Counted from the first letter of the stretch, positions 1-8,206 are shown. The stretch is DNA of 59,363 bases from Solirubrobacteraceae bacterium (GCA_017744415.1 JAGIBJ010000106.1:1-59363), one strand, 5' to 3'. Notes: generated by a model not told the origin, from the sequence alone. Made by a program: numbers and translations.

Positions 1-559
1 CGGCGAACTTGCCGTAACCCCAACCAGAGATCCACGTACCACTACCAGCGCCGCCAAACGACGAACCCGTCGACAGCGCCACCGCATAGGTCGCATTGGT
101 CTCGTTGTGCACGACAAGGTCATCCTTGCCATCACCGTTGAAGTCACCAACACCGGCGAACTTGCCGTAACCCCAACCAGAGATCCACGTACCACTACCA
201 GCGCCGCCGAACGACGAACCAGTGGATGTGGCGACGGCGTACGTCCCGTTTGACGTGTTTGCCGACACAAGGTCGGCCCGCCCGTCGCCGTTGAAGTCAC
301 CCGATGCTTGGAAGGGCCCGACGCCCCAGCCGGTCTTCCAAATTCCTGTTCCGGCTGCGCCGAGCGCGGAGCCGCTGGAGAGGGCGACGGCGTACTTCGC
401 AGTCGGCTGATCCCCGACGATCAGGTCAGCGCGTTGATCTCCGTTCGCGCTCGACGGGACCTTGGCGATGATTGCGCTTGCGCTCGGCGGGACGAGGCTG
501 AACGCGAGAACGGCCGATGGCACGCCAACGAGGGCGCGCGCAAGCAGGCGATAGGACAT
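1..559 (-). CDS. Secreted FG-GAP/VCBS repeat protein, C-terminus beyond window
   Basis: This frame is open from an ATG at 559 to the window edge, so the C-terminus is missing. It starts with a signal peptide (basic MSYRLLARAL, a hydrophobic stretch, then PPSASA at about residue 25). It continues with repeats of about 53 residues carrying a calcium-binding-like core (GDFNGDGKDDLV, GDFNGDGRADLV), followed by an alternating TYAVALSTGSSFGG segment and GTWISGWGYGKF. At least three repeats are visible. The last two are nearly identical in DNA as well (positions 1-60 and 120-215), a sign of recent internal duplication. FG-GAP/VCBS repeats form beta-propeller blades in exported binding proteins; the ligand here cannot be inferred. 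AGGTG lies just upstream of the ATG. Confidence 0.85.
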   Translation of the reverse strand, partial: MSYRLLARALVGVPSAVLAFSLVPPSASAIIAKVPSSANGDQRADLIVGDQPTAKYAVALSSGSALGAAGTGIWKTGWGVGPFQASGDFNGDGRADLVSANTSNGTYAVATSTGSSFGGAGSGTWISGWGYGKFAGVGDFNGDGKDDLVVHNETNATYAVALSTGSSFGGAGSGTWISGWGYGKFA

Positions 560-687
560 GTGCACCTGACGGTTGGGTGGCCCCTCCGTCGGGGGCGATG
601 CACTAAAAACTACCATACGTAGCGGATACACGCCAAGGCCTCGGTCCGCCTCCTCTGGAGTCGGACGGACCGCGCGAAATTTCGTCC

Positions 688-714
688 GTCGCTCCATCGA
701 TGCGGCGGAGCGAC
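688..714 (-). terminator. Hairpin after lipoprotein gene
   Basis: An 8-bp perfect inverted repeat (GTCGCTCC at 688-695, GGAGCGAC at 707-714) with an 11-nt loop lies just downstream of the lipoprotein stop codon. A second dyad (GACGGAC/GTCCGTC) adjoins it. There is no U-tract. The rest of 560-721 is the upstream region of the FG-GAP gene, with a locally AT-rich stretch at about 603-632 that may hold its promoter. Confidence 0.4.
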
Positions 715-721
715 GCCGCCC

Positions 722-1519
722 CTAGGGCACCCAGGCCTCGGTCACCCTGATGCTCGCTGGCGAAGCCTGCTCGAGGTCGGCGCGCGTGCGCACGAGCCCG
801 GCGAGCTTCCAGACGACGACCACCTGGGCCGCGGGCGGGAAGGGGTCGTCGGCCATGCTGCGGAGCCTGCGGGCAGTGATGGGATCGCCGTGCTCGCCGA
901 GGATCGCGGTGCCCGGGCCGGGCACGAGGCGGACGGTTGAGGCGCGGCCGATGGCGTCGCTGCCGCGCCGGGCGCGCTCACTCGCGTCGCTGGCGACGGT
1001 GTTGGGGGTAAGGACGAGCGCGTCGTCGTCACCGACGGCGAGGGAGCCGCTGAGCTCGGCGGCGTTGCCGGGGACGGGCGGCGGCAGCTCGTCGAGGATC
1101 GGGGCTTGGTCGCCCGAGGGCTCGATCGCGCCGTTGAGCTCGTCGCGACCGATGGTGTTCACGTCGTCGGGAGCATCGAGCGGGAGGAAGATGGTCCATT
1201 CAGCGGTGAGGCGCTCGTTCGGTCCGTTGCCGGTGATCGTCACGCGGGCGCGCCAGCGGTTGACGGCCTCGTTCAACACCGACCAGTCGGTCTTCGGCTT
1301 CACGCCCCACTCATAGCGGTAGTAGCGCAGCCACGGATCGAGACGGTCGCGCAGGAGCCGCCGGGCGAGCGTCGTCGGCGTCGGGCCCTCGGCGCGCACC
1401 GGGGCAAGCGTCGATGCCGGCGAGGCGCTCGCGTCGGGCTGGTCGCCACCGCCGCAGCCGGCGACAAGGAGCGCGAGCATCGCGAACGCGGCGAGAACTC
1501 GACGGGTGACTGGAGGCAT
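722..1519 (-). CDS. Lipoprotein of unknown function
   Basis: A 265-residue protein starting MPPVTRRVLAAFAMLALLVAGC: a basic n-region, a hydrophobic core and a lipobox (LVAG before Cys22), so a lipid-anchored exported protein. The frame stays open further upstream but lacks a signal there, so the start at 1519 was chosen. After a low-complexity linker rich in Ala, Pro and Thr, the mature part has WLRYYRYEWGVKPK and WRARVTITGNGPNERLTAEWTIFLP, suggesting a compact beta-rich domain. The C-terminus (AAQVVVVWKLAGLVRTRADLEQ) is amphipathic. I do not recognise the family. It stands alone between two hairpins. Confidence 0.75.
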   Translation of the reverse strand: MPPVTRRVLAAFAMLALLVAGCGGGDQPDASASPASTLAPVRAEGPTPTTLARRLLRDRLDPWLRYYRYEWGVKPKTDWSVLNEAVNRWRARVTITGNGPNERLTAEWTIFLPLDAPDDVNTIGRDELNGAIEPSGDQAPILDELPPPVPGNAAELSGSLAVGDDDALVLTPNTVASDASERARRGSDAIGRASTVRLVPGPGTAILGEHGDPITARRLRSMADDPFPPAAQVVVVWKLAGLVRTRADLEQASPASIRVTEAWVP

Positions 1520-1714
1520 GCGGCGCACGACGAATCCGTTCGCCGAGGGGACGCGATCGGGCGCTGATCGTAACCCGGCGGTGGTCGGCGGCGCGGCCTT
1601 GCTGAGCGGGGCGGTGATCGCGAACGCGCGCACCGTGACGCTGGTGGGCAGCGAGCGCAGCTGGGCGGGCTGCTTGTCGACCGGCAGGCGCACGCCGTGG
1701 CGAGTCCGCCGGGC

Positions 1715-1767
1715 GCTGACGTGTGGACGGATCCCGCAGCCACCGCGGGATCCGTCCACACGTCAGC
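1715..1767 (-). terminator. Perfect 23-bp hairpin ending the cobA-hemD operon
   Basis: Arms 1715-1737 and 1745-1767 are perfect reverse complements with a 7-nt loop (AGCCACC). The TGA stop of the CobA-HemD gene (1763-1765) lies inside the right arm. No U-tract follows on either strand, as is common for stem-only terminators or transcript-stabilising hairpins in high-GC actinobacteria. It separates this operon from the lipoprotein gene. Confidence 0.75.
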
Positions 1768-3385
1768 TCAGGAGCGCGACGGTCGCGTCGATCAGGCCGT
1801 CGATGGTGTGGGGGTCGGACACGGCGGCGGGCTGGAGGCCGAGGTCGCGCAGCGCGGTCGCCGTGGTCGGGCCGATCGCGATCGGGCGCGCGGACCCGAG
1901 AGCGGCGCGGAGGTCGGTGGCGCCGGATGCGGTGAGCGAGCTCGCGACCGACTTGGCCGCCGAGCCGGAGGCGAAGAGCACGGCGTCGGCGGAGGCGAGG
2001 GTGGCAAGCTGCTCGTCGGTGAGCGGCACGGACTGGGTGCGGTGCAGCGCGGCGGTGGTGACCTCGACCCCGCGCCTGCCGAGCTCGTCGGCGAGCAGCG
2101 CGCGGCCACCCTCGGCCTGCACGATGATCGCGCGGCGCGGTGCGACGCCAAGCTCGTCGAGAGCCTCGATCAGGCCCTCGCTCACGGCACGCTTCGGGAT
2201 GAGGTCGGCGACGATGCCGTGCTTGCTCAGGGCGTCGGCGGTGCCCGGGCCGATCGCGACGAGCGTGCCGGCGGCCGCCAACGCACGGGCGTCGAGGCCA
2301 GCGGCGCGCAGCGCATCCCACAGCGCGCCGGCCGCCGCTGGACTCGTGACGGTGAGCAGGTCGCAGCCGGCGAAGTCGGGGAGCGGCGCGCTGGTCGGGA
2401 CGATCTCGATGGCGGGGAGCTCGAGCACCGCGGCCCCCAGGCCACGCAGCCGACCGGCGAGGGTGCCGGCCTGGTCGCCCGCGCGCGTGACCACCACGGC
2501 CTTGCCGGCCAGCGGGCGCACGCCGCGCCAGTCGAGCTGATCGGCCAGCGCTGCCACCGGCCCGACGACGACGAGCGCCGGCGCCCGCACCTTGGCCCTG
2601 CGCGCGATGCCCGCGATCTCGCTGAGCGGCCCGCGCGTGGTGCGCTGGCGATCGGTGGTGCCGCGCTCGATGATCGCGACCGGTTCGTCGGCCGGGCGGC
2701 CGTGCGCGACGAGCTCCCGCGCGATGTCGGGCAGCGCCTTCACGGCCATGTAGAAGACGAGCGTGCCGGGGAACGTGGCCAGCGACTTCCAGTCACGGTC
2801 GCCGTCCGGAGTGTCGCCCGCTCCGTGGCCGGTGACGAACGCGACCGCCTGGGCCACGCCGCGGTGCGTGCCCGGGATGCCCGCCGACGCCAGCGCGCCC
2901 GTGCCGCTCGTGACGCCAGCCACCACCTCGGCCCGCACGCCCGCCGCGAGCAGCTCGCCGAGCTCCTCGCCACCGCGGCCGAACACCATCGGATCGCCGC
3001 CCTTGAGGCGCACCACGCTGCGACCCTCGCCAGCGAGGCGCACGAGCAGATCGTTGGTGTCCTCCTGCGCGACGTGCCGGCCGTCGCCCACCTTGCCGAC
3101 GTCGTAGAGCTCGGCGTCAGGGCGCGCGAGCGCGATGAGCTCGCGGGCGACGAGGAGGTCGTGCAGGATCACGTCGGCGGTCGCGACGAGCCGAGCCGCC
3201 CGCGCCGTCACGAGCCCCGGGTCGCCCGGCCCCGCGCCGACGAGGTAGACCACGCCAGGCTCGGCCGCGCCCAGGCGCAGCGCGGCCGCAAGCTCGTCAA
3301 GTCGCGCACCGTCGCCGGCCCCGCGCCGGGCCTCGGGCGCCACGAAGTGCTTGCCGATGCCGCGCGGCTCGGCGACGTCCAGCAT
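1763..3385 (-). CDS. cobA-hemD: CobA-HemD fusion: uroporphyrinogen-III C-methyltransferase / uroporphyrinogen-III synthase
   Basis: A bifunctional cytoplasmic enzyme of about 540 residues. The first half is the SAM-dependent methyltransferase that makes precorrin-2 (VVYLVGAGPGDPGL near residue 45, VVRLKGGDPMVFGRGGEE, TSGTGALASAGIPGTHRG). The second half (from GKAVVVTRAGDQAGTLAGRL, about residue 290) is HemD, which closes hydroxymethylbilane to uroporphyrinogen III. Such fusions are usual in actinobacteria. The ATG at 3385 is preferred, with a GAGG just upstream; a GTG at 3400 lies only 7 nt after the stop of the MFS gene and is also plausible, and a start near GVVYLVGAGP would match shorter homologues. 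It is the last gene of the operon running from 6207. HemC and HemA are encoded elsewhere in the window. Confidence 0.93.
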   Translation of the reverse strand: MLDVAEPRGIGKHFVAPEARRGAGDGARLDELAAALRLGAAEPGVVYLVGAGPGDPGLVTARAARLVATADVILHDLLVARELIALARPDAELYDVGKVGDGRHVAQEDTNDLLVRLAGEGRSVVRLKGGDPMVFGRGGEELGELLAAGVRAEVVAGVTSGTGALASAGIPGTHRGVAQAVAFVTGHGAGDTPDGDRDWKSLATFPGTLVFYMAVKALPDIARELVAHGRPADEPVAIIERGTTDRQRTTRGPLSEIAGIARRAKVRAPALVVVGPVAALADQLDWRGVRPLAGKAVVVTRAGDQAGTLAGRLRGLGAAVLELPAIEIVPTSAPLPDFAGCDLLTVTSPAAAGALWDALRAAGLDARALAAAGTLVAIGPGTADALSKHGIVADLIPKRAVSEGLIEALDELGVAPRRAIIVQAEGGRALLADELGRRGVEVTTAALHRTQSVPLTDEQLATLASADAVLFASGSAAKSVASSLTASGATDLRAALGSARPIAIGPTTATALRDLGLQPAAVSDPHTIDGLIDATVALLS

Positions 3386-3407
3386 GCCCTCGTCGCTCAC
3401 CGCCCGA

Positions 3408-4925
3408 TCAAAGCAGACCCGCCGTTTCAGGCGTGTTGCGAACGGCACTCGGCTCCGCGGCCGGCAGGAACCGCCACGCCGCGACCACGCCGACCGCAAC
3501 CACGGCCATCGCCACGAGCGAGGCGGTCGCGGTGGCATCGACGAATGCTGCCTGCGCTGCCTGTGCGATCCCCGGCCCGAGCCGCACCGCCGCATCGAGC
3601 GATCCGCTCGCGGCCTCGAGCGCACCGGTCGGCACCTGCGCCGGCGCGGCATCCGTGAGCGCGCCCGAGTAGAGCGACGAGGCGACGCTGCCGATCACGG
3701 CCACGCCGAGGGCGCCGCCGAGCTCGCGAGTGGTGTCGTTGACGGCCGAGCCGACGTTGGCCCGCTCCGGCGGGAGCGACCCGAGGATCGACTCGGTCGC
3801 GGTCGTCCCCGCCAAGCCCATGCCGGTGCCGAGCAACACGAGGGCGATCGCCAGCAGGCCGTAGCCCGAATCGATCGTGAGCGTGCCGGCGACCCCGAGG
3901 CCGGCCGCGAACAGCGCCATGCCGAGCGCCACGACCCGCCGGGGACCGAGCGCCTCCGCCACCTTCGCCGCGAGCGACGCCGAGACGATCATCGCGCCCG
4001 CGTATGGGAGCACGTGCACGCCCGCGGAGAGCGGCGAGAGGCCGAGCACGAACTGCAGGTACTGGGTCGCGAGGAACAGGAACCCGAACAGCCCGAAGAA
4101 CAGCACCATGATCGCGGTGCTCGCGGCCGAGAAGCGCGCGTCGCGGAAGAGGCGAACGTCGAGCAGCGGGTGCGGCGTGCGCGTCTGCCACCAGCCGAAC
4201 GCCACGAGCAAGACCGCTCCGATCACCGTGCCCGCGAGCACCGGCGAGGAGGTCCACCCGTCGGCCGGACCCTCGATCACGGCCCACACCAGCGCGACGA
4301 GGCCAGCGCCCGAGAGCGCCGCCCCGAGCCAGTCGACCGGGCGCTGCTCGGGATCGCGCGACTCCGGCAGCAGGCGCAGCCCGCCGATGATCGCGAGGGC
4401 CACGAGCGGCACGTTGACGAGGAAGATCGCGCCCCACGAGAAATGCTCGAGCAGTAGCCCACCGACCACCGGTCCGAGCGCGACGCCGATCCCTGCCGTC
4501 GCTGCCCACACGCCGACGGCGGTCGCTCGCTCACGCTCGTCGGGGAACAGCGGCACGAGGAGCGAGAGCGTGGCCGGCATGACGAACGCCGCGCCGATGC
4601 CCATCGCGGCTCGGGCGGCGATGAGGGCGTCGGCGCCGCCTGCCAGTGCGGCAAGGGCCGAGGCGACGCCAAACACGAGCAAGCCGCCGACGAGCACCGA
4701 GCGCCGGCCGATCCGGTCGCCGAGCGCGCCGCCGGCCATCAGCAGGCCGGCGAAGGTGAGGGTGTAGGCGTCGACGACCCATTGCAGCCGGCTCGTGTCG
4801 GCCTGGAGCTCTCCCGCGAGGGTCGGCAGGGCGACGTTGACGATGGTGTTGTCGACGACGATCGCCAGCAGCGCGAGGCAGAGGACGCCGAGCCCGAGCC
4901 AACGCGTGTTCGCGGCCGGGCTCAT
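3408..4925 (-). CDS. MFS drug exporter, DHA2 (EmrB/QacA-like, 14 TM)
   Basis: A 505-residue inner-membrane proton-coupled exporter. It has the 14-TM family hallmarks: DNTIVNVALPTL in TM1, GDRIGRRSVLVGG between TM2 and TM3, ALGPVVGGLL in TM5. The ATG at 4925 overlaps the upstream stop by 4 bp (ATGA), so it is translationally coupled. No extracellular domain or periplasmic adaptor is nearby. The substrate is unknown; drugs, solutes or porphyrins are possible, the last only because cobA-hemD follows directly. Confidence 0.9.
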   Translation of the reverse strand: MSPAANTRWLGLGVLCLALLAIVVDNTIVNVALPTLAGELQADTSRLQWVVDAYTLTFAGLLMAGGALGDRIGRRSVLVGGLLVFGVASALAALAGGADALIAARAAMGIGAAFVMPATLSLLVPLFPDERERATAVGVWAATAGIGVALGPVVGGLLLEHFSWGAIFLVNVPLVALAIIGGLRLLPESRDPEQRPVDWLGAALSGAGLVALVWAVIEGPADGWTSSPVLAGTVIGAVLLVAFGWWQTRTPHPLLDVRLFRDARFSAASTAIMVLFFGLFGFLFLATQYLQFVLGLSPLSAGVHVLPYAGAMIVSASLAAKVAEALGPRRVVALGMALFAAGLGVAGTLTIDSGYGLLAIALVLLGTGMGLAGTTATESILGSLPPERANVGSAVNDTTRELGGALGVAVIGSVASSLYSGALTDAAPAQVPTGALEAASGSLDAAVRLGPGIAQAAQAAFVDATATASLVAMAVVAVGVVAAWRFLPAAEPSAVRNTPETAGLL

Positions 4926-5506
4926 GCCTGGCTCCGAGCCGCGAGGGTGGCGGGCAGCGCAGCCGTCACGAGGGTGACGACGAGTGCACCGCTGCTCCCG
5001 AACACCGTGTACTGCGCCTCGACGTCGACGCCGATCGCGGTGGTGATCGACCAGCCGAGCGCCCACAGCGCCGCGAGAGCGACGGGCCACACGGTGGCGA
5101 GCGGGGCGGCCGCGCGGCGCAGCACGATGGCCTGCGCAAGCCCGATGCCGGCGCCGCTCACGGCGCCCTGGAGAGCGAGGTCGGAGAGCTGCGTGCCGTG
5201 GCCGACCAGCTCGCTCCCGAGGCCCAAGCCGGCCGCGAGACCAGCCGCCGTTGCGAGTGCCCAGCCGACCGCCGGACGGGTGCGACCGAAGAGCGAGGTG
5301 CCCTGCGCGGCGCCGAGCACCGCACCGGAGATGGCGCCGCCGACGACCGCTGCGGTGAGGTCGTCGATGGGCCCGGCGACGAGCTTCGCGGCCACGGCGC
5401 CCAGCGGGAAGCCCGCGAACGTGGGAAGCCAGCGCAGCGCTGACGACTGGACGGTGCGACCCGGCCGGAGCCCCGTGGCGACCGGCGAGGCGACCCGGGC
5501 ACTCAC
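4922..5506 (-). CDS. Small Ala/Gly-rich integral membrane protein
   Basis: A 194-residue protein starting at a GTG (5506) that overlaps the stop of the preceding DUF4386 gene (GTGA) and ending in ATGA overlap with the MFS gene. It has about five hydrophobic segments rich in Gly and Ala (AAKLVAGPIDDLTAAVVGGAISGAVLGAAQG, and a second similar half VSGAGIGLAQAIVL). The GAxxGAxxGxxQ-like pattern in both halves suggests an internal duplication. I recognise no family. The tight coupling implies it works with the neighbouring membrane proteins. Confidence 0.75.
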   Translation of the reverse strand: MSARVASPVATGLRPGRTVQSSALRWLPTFAGFPLGAVAAKLVAGPIDDLTAAVVGGAISGAVLGAAQGTSLFGRTRPAVGWALATAAGLAAGLGLGSELVGHGTQLSDLALQGAVSGAGIGLAQAIVLRRAAAPLATVWPVALAALWALGWSITTAIGVDVEAQYTVFGSSGALVVTLVTAALPATLAARSQA

Positions 5507-6207
5507 AGGGCGACCGGGGTCGAGGCGGGCACGGCGATCGTGTCGCGGCGGGCCTTCACGAGGATCACCACGGCGAACGCGATCAGCCACAGGCTCCAGA
5601 GCACGTAGCCGATGAAGTTCGCGGCGTCGACGCCCGGGAGCTCGAGCGGCGCGATCACGCCGACGCCCACGAGCGCCGCCGAGGCGAGGCCGAGCCCGGT
5701 GAACCAGCGGCCGGCGAACGCGCGCCCGAGCGAGACCACCACGAGGGCCGTCCAAGCGGCGGTGAGGGCGTATCCGAGCGTCTCACCGACGGCGGTGCCG
5801 AGGATCGTGCTTGCGGTCTCGAAGGCGTCGCGCCCGCCGGCGGCGACGCTCGGATCGCTGCTGGCGGCATCCGACGCATAGCCGGGGACGAGCAGCGGCC
5901 AGCGCATCAGACCGATCACCTGCACCGCGGCCGCGGCGATGCCGACGCGCACCGCGATGCGCATCGCCAGCGCCTGGGAGAGCCGACCGACCCCTAGCGC
6001 GATGGGAGCCATCAGCGCTGCGGAGAGCGCGAGGACCGTGAACCACGTCGTCACGGTCGACTGGTGCTCGCGGAACTCGGCGAGCACCTGCCCGGCCGGG
6101 TCGCCGAGCACGTCGGGGTAGTTGAACGCCGACCCGAGGACCGTGAACGCCAGGTTGGCGAGCACGGCGGCCGAGATCATCAGGACTGGAGTGAGGGTGC
6201 GTGGCAT
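5503..6207 (-). CDS. DUF4386-like membrane protein, first gene of MFS/cobA-hemD operon
   Basis: A 234-residue protein with about six TM helices. An N-terminal helix (VLMISAAVLANLAFTVLGS) is followed by NYPDVLGDPAGQVLAEF and further helices ending in LWSLWLIAFAVVILVKARR. The overall pattern resembles DUF4386 proteins, multi-TM proteins of unknown role often found beside regulators. A clear AGGAG ribosome site sits 8 nt before the ATG. It leads an operon of four coupled genes. Confidence 0.75.
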   Translation of the reverse strand: MPRTLTPVLMISAAVLANLAFTVLGSAFNYPDVLGDPAGQVLAEFREHQSTVTTWFTVLALSAALMAPIALGVGRLSQALAMRIAVRVGIAAAAVQVIGLMRWPLLVPGYASDAASSDPSVAAGGRDAFETASTILGTAVGETLGYALTAAWTALVVVSLGRAFAGRWFTGLGLASAALVGVGVIAPLELPGVDAANFIGYVLWSLWLIAFAVVILVKARRDTIAVPASTPVAL

Positions 6208-6246
6208 GTCGGCTCCTTGAGGTGGCGTATCTGACCTTGCTTTGCC

Positions 6247-6288
6247 AAGCTGTCTGACAGCTTAACCACCTGGCCGAAAGGGTGTCAA
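6247..6288 (-). promoter_or_regulatory. Promoter with palindromic operator over the -10
   Basis: On the minus strand a TTGACA -35 (6283-6288) and TAAGCT -10 (6259-6264) are separated by 18 nt. The -10 lies in a perfect 17-bp palindrome, AAGCTGTCTGACAGCTT (6247-6263, arms of 8 with one central base), a typical TetR-family operator. A repressor bound there would block the operon of membrane proteins, MFS exporter and cobA-hemD. No TetR gene is in the window, so the regulator would be elsewhere. Confidence 0.7.
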
Positions 6289-6313
6289 TGCGCGCCGCTC
6301 TAGGCGGGGGACA

Positions 6314-6449
6314 GCGGCTCACGACGGTGAGCCGCCGATTTCCCCGACCGGGGTGCGGCAAATCAGCGGTTCAGCCCAATCGGCCGACCGCCCACCACGA
6401 CGGGTGAGCCGCCGATTTCCCCGACCGGGGTGCGGCAAATCAGCGGTTC
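6314..6449. repeat. Tandem pair of 46-bp dyad elements
   Basis: Two identical 46-bp copies (6327-6372 and 6404-6449), 31 bp apart. Each can fold with CCGCCGATTT pairing AAATCAGCGG (one wobble) around an inner CCCC/GGGG stem. Copy 1 also pairs backwards with 6314-6322 (GCGGCTCAC/GTGAGCCGC). They lie after the stop of the deacetylase gene and before the promoter of the next operon, so they may act as a terminator. The rest of 6208-6500 shows nothing else. Confidence 0.8.
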
Positions 6450-6500
6450 GCCTCCGGGTCGGTCGCCCCGCGCGCGGCGACAGCGGCTCGCCCCCGCTGG

Positions 6501-7397
6501 CTAGGCCGCGGGCGGCGGGCAGGCCGCGGCGAAACGCTCGGCGATGGCGCCGGGCGTCGTGAGCCAGAGATCGTCCGCGCTGGCAGTGATCTGCTCAAGA
6601 GCTGCGCGGAACGGGCGCAGACGATGGGGCTGGCCGACAATGAACGAGTGAGCGACGATGCCGCACACGAGTGGGGTGTCAGAGGCGGCCGCGGCCTCGC
6701 GCAGCTCGGTCACGCCGTCAATGATCGCGTCGGCGAAGTCGCGGCCCGTCGCATGGTGGAGCGCGATGGCCGGCACATCGTTGAGCTCGTGCGGATAGGG
6801 CACGCTGAGCAACGGCCCCGCCGACGTGGTCATCCAGTTCGGACGCTCGTCGTGCGGCCAGTCGAGCGTGTAGCCGTAGCCGCATTCGGCGAGGAGGTCC
6901 TCGGTGTGGGCACTCGGATTGGCCCCCGGGCTCATCCAGCCCGCAGGGCGCCGACCTTCCGCGCGCTCGATTGCATCGCGCACCTCGACGAGCATGGCGC
7001 GCTCGTCGTCGAGCGAGAGGCCGTTCGGGTGCACAGCGTTGGTGGCCCCGTGGCCGACGAACTCCGCGCCCGCCTCGCGATAGGCCGCGAGCAGCTCGGG
7101 GCAGTGCTCGTAGGCGGCCGTGTTCAGCAGGACGGTCGGCGGCATCGCGGTGCCGGTGAGCGCGTCGAGCAGACGGAACCCGCCGACCCGGTTGCCGTAC
7201 TCCCGCCAGGCCCAGTTGAAGGTGTTGGGCTGCGGGATCCCGGGCGAATACGAGAGCCCCAGCGCACCCTCGCCGTAGGGGAAATGCTCGATCGCAACCG
7301 CGACGTAGAGGGCCAGCCGCTTGCCGTGGGGCCACTCCACGGGCGTACCGGCCGTGATCGGCGTGTACGGGAACCGGCCGTGGTCAGCGAGCGACAC
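6501..7397 (-). CDS. Polysaccharide deacetylase family protein (PuuE/allantoinase-like)
   Basis: A 298-residue cytoplasmic NodB-fold hydrolase. Features are YVAVAIEHFPYGEGALG, NWAWREYGNRVGGFRLLDAL, the FVGHGATN motif, GWMSPGANPSAHTEDLLAECGY, DWPHDERP and GIVAHSFIVGQPHRLRPFRAAL. These match the PuuE-like branch, which hydrolyses C-N bonds in allantoin- or N-acyl-type substrates rather than peptidoglycan, and has no signal peptide. It lies 31 nt downstream of a GntR/FadR-type gene on the same strand, so it is probably a local target of that regulator. The substrate is not determinable here; purine or amide catabolism is an inference. Confidence 0.8.
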   Translation of the reverse strand: MSLADHGRFPYTPITAGTPVEWPHGKRLALYVAVAIEHFPYGEGALGLSYSPGIPQPNTFNWAWREYGNRVGGFRLLDALTGTAMPPTVLLNTAAYEHCPELLAAYREAGAEFVGHGATNAVHPNGLSLDDERAMLVEVRDAIERAEGRRPAGWMSPGANPSAHTEDLLAECGYGYTLDWPHDERPNWMTTSAGPLLSVPYPHELNDVPAIALHHATGRDFADAIIDGVTELREAAAASDTPLVCGIVAHSFIVGQPHRLRPFRAALEQITASADDLWLTTPGAIAERFAAACPPPAA

Positions 7398-7428
7398 GGC
7401 GAAGGAGGGCGGCGGCGGACATCAGGAG

Positions 7429-8160
7429 CTAGGAGACGGAAGCGCCGACCGCGCCCGCAGCATTGACGCTCCGCACCCGCTCCAGGATGGCATCCAGGTG
7501 CGCGGCCATCGCCGCTTCCGCCCCTTCGCGGTCGCGGCGCTCGACGGCGTTCAGGATCACGGCGTGCTCGTCGAGCGGCGCCTCCTCGAGGTCGAGCATC
7601 GACGCGTAGACGATGTTCTGCTCCTGCTGCAGCTCCCCGAGGTCGCGCACGAGCTGCGTGTGGAGATCGTTGCCCGTGGCCTCGGCGAGCAGGCCGTGGA
7701 ACGCGAGATCGTCGGCGACCCACTCGACCGGAGACTTGCGCGTGCGGTGGCGCGCGACGATCTCCGCGAGCCGCACGGCCTGATCGGCGGTACGGCGCTG
7801 CGCGGCGAGCCCGGCCCCGGGCACCTCGACGTGCGCGCGCACCTCGTGAAGATCCTCCAGGGCATACCGGCCGAGCAGCAGCAGGCCGCCGCGGGTGGGC
7901 TGCGTCGCCGTGACGAACGTGCCGGAGCCGGTGCGCGATTCGATCACTCCGGCCGCCCGCAGCGCGCCCAGCGCCTCGCGAACGATCGGCCGACTCACCC
8001 CGAATGAGCGCGCGAGCTCATGCTCCGATGGCAGCTTGTCGCCGACGCTCAGCGCCCCGCCCTGGATCAGGCCGAGCAGCTGCTCCCGCACCGCCTCCGC
8101 CGCGCTCGTCCGCTCGATCTGGCGGATCGCTGGTGCGGGCGTCGAAGCGGCATCGGGCAC
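7429..8160 (-). CDS. GntR/FadR-family transcriptional repressor
   Basis: A 243-residue regulator. The N-terminal winged helix (AVREQLLGLIQGGALSVGDKLPSEHELARSFGVSRPIVREAL, then SRTGSGTFV) is followed by an all-helical FCD ligand domain (ADDLAFHGLLAEATGN, LDEHAVILNAVERRDREGAEAAMAAHLDAILERV). The frame is open further upstream, but the GTG at 8160 was chosen because a promoter -10 lies only 6 nt before it, making a leaderless message, and because homology starts just after. It probably senses a carboxylate and controls itself and the adjacent deacetylase. Confidence 0.85.
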   Translation of the reverse strand: MPDAASTPAPAIRQIERTSAAEAVREQLLGLIQGGALSVGDKLPSEHELARSFGVSRPIVREALGALRAAGVIESRTGSGTFVTATQPTRGGLLLLGRYALEDLHEVRAHVEVPGAGLAAQRRTADQAVRLAEIVARHRTRKSPVEWVADDLAFHGLLAEATGNDLHTQLVRDLGELQQEQNIVYASMLDLEEAPLDEHAVILNAVERRDREGAEAAMAAHLDAILERVRSVNAAGAVGASVS

Positions 8161-8166
8161 CCACGG

Positions 8167-8206
8167 AGTCTCGCAGGGCAGCGGCAAAGCTGTCAAACAA
8201 ATTGAC
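8167..8206 (-). promoter_or_regulatory. GntR gene promoter with overlapping operator
   Basis: Minus-strand TTGACA (8191-8196) and GAGACT (8167-8172) with an 18-nt spacer. The -35 is embedded in the palindrome GTCAAACAAATTGAC (8192-8206; arms GTCAA/TTGAC, 5-nt centre), a form typical of FadR/GntR operators. This suggests autorepression. The -10 is 6 nt from the GTG start, so the transcript would be leaderless. Confidence 0.6.
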
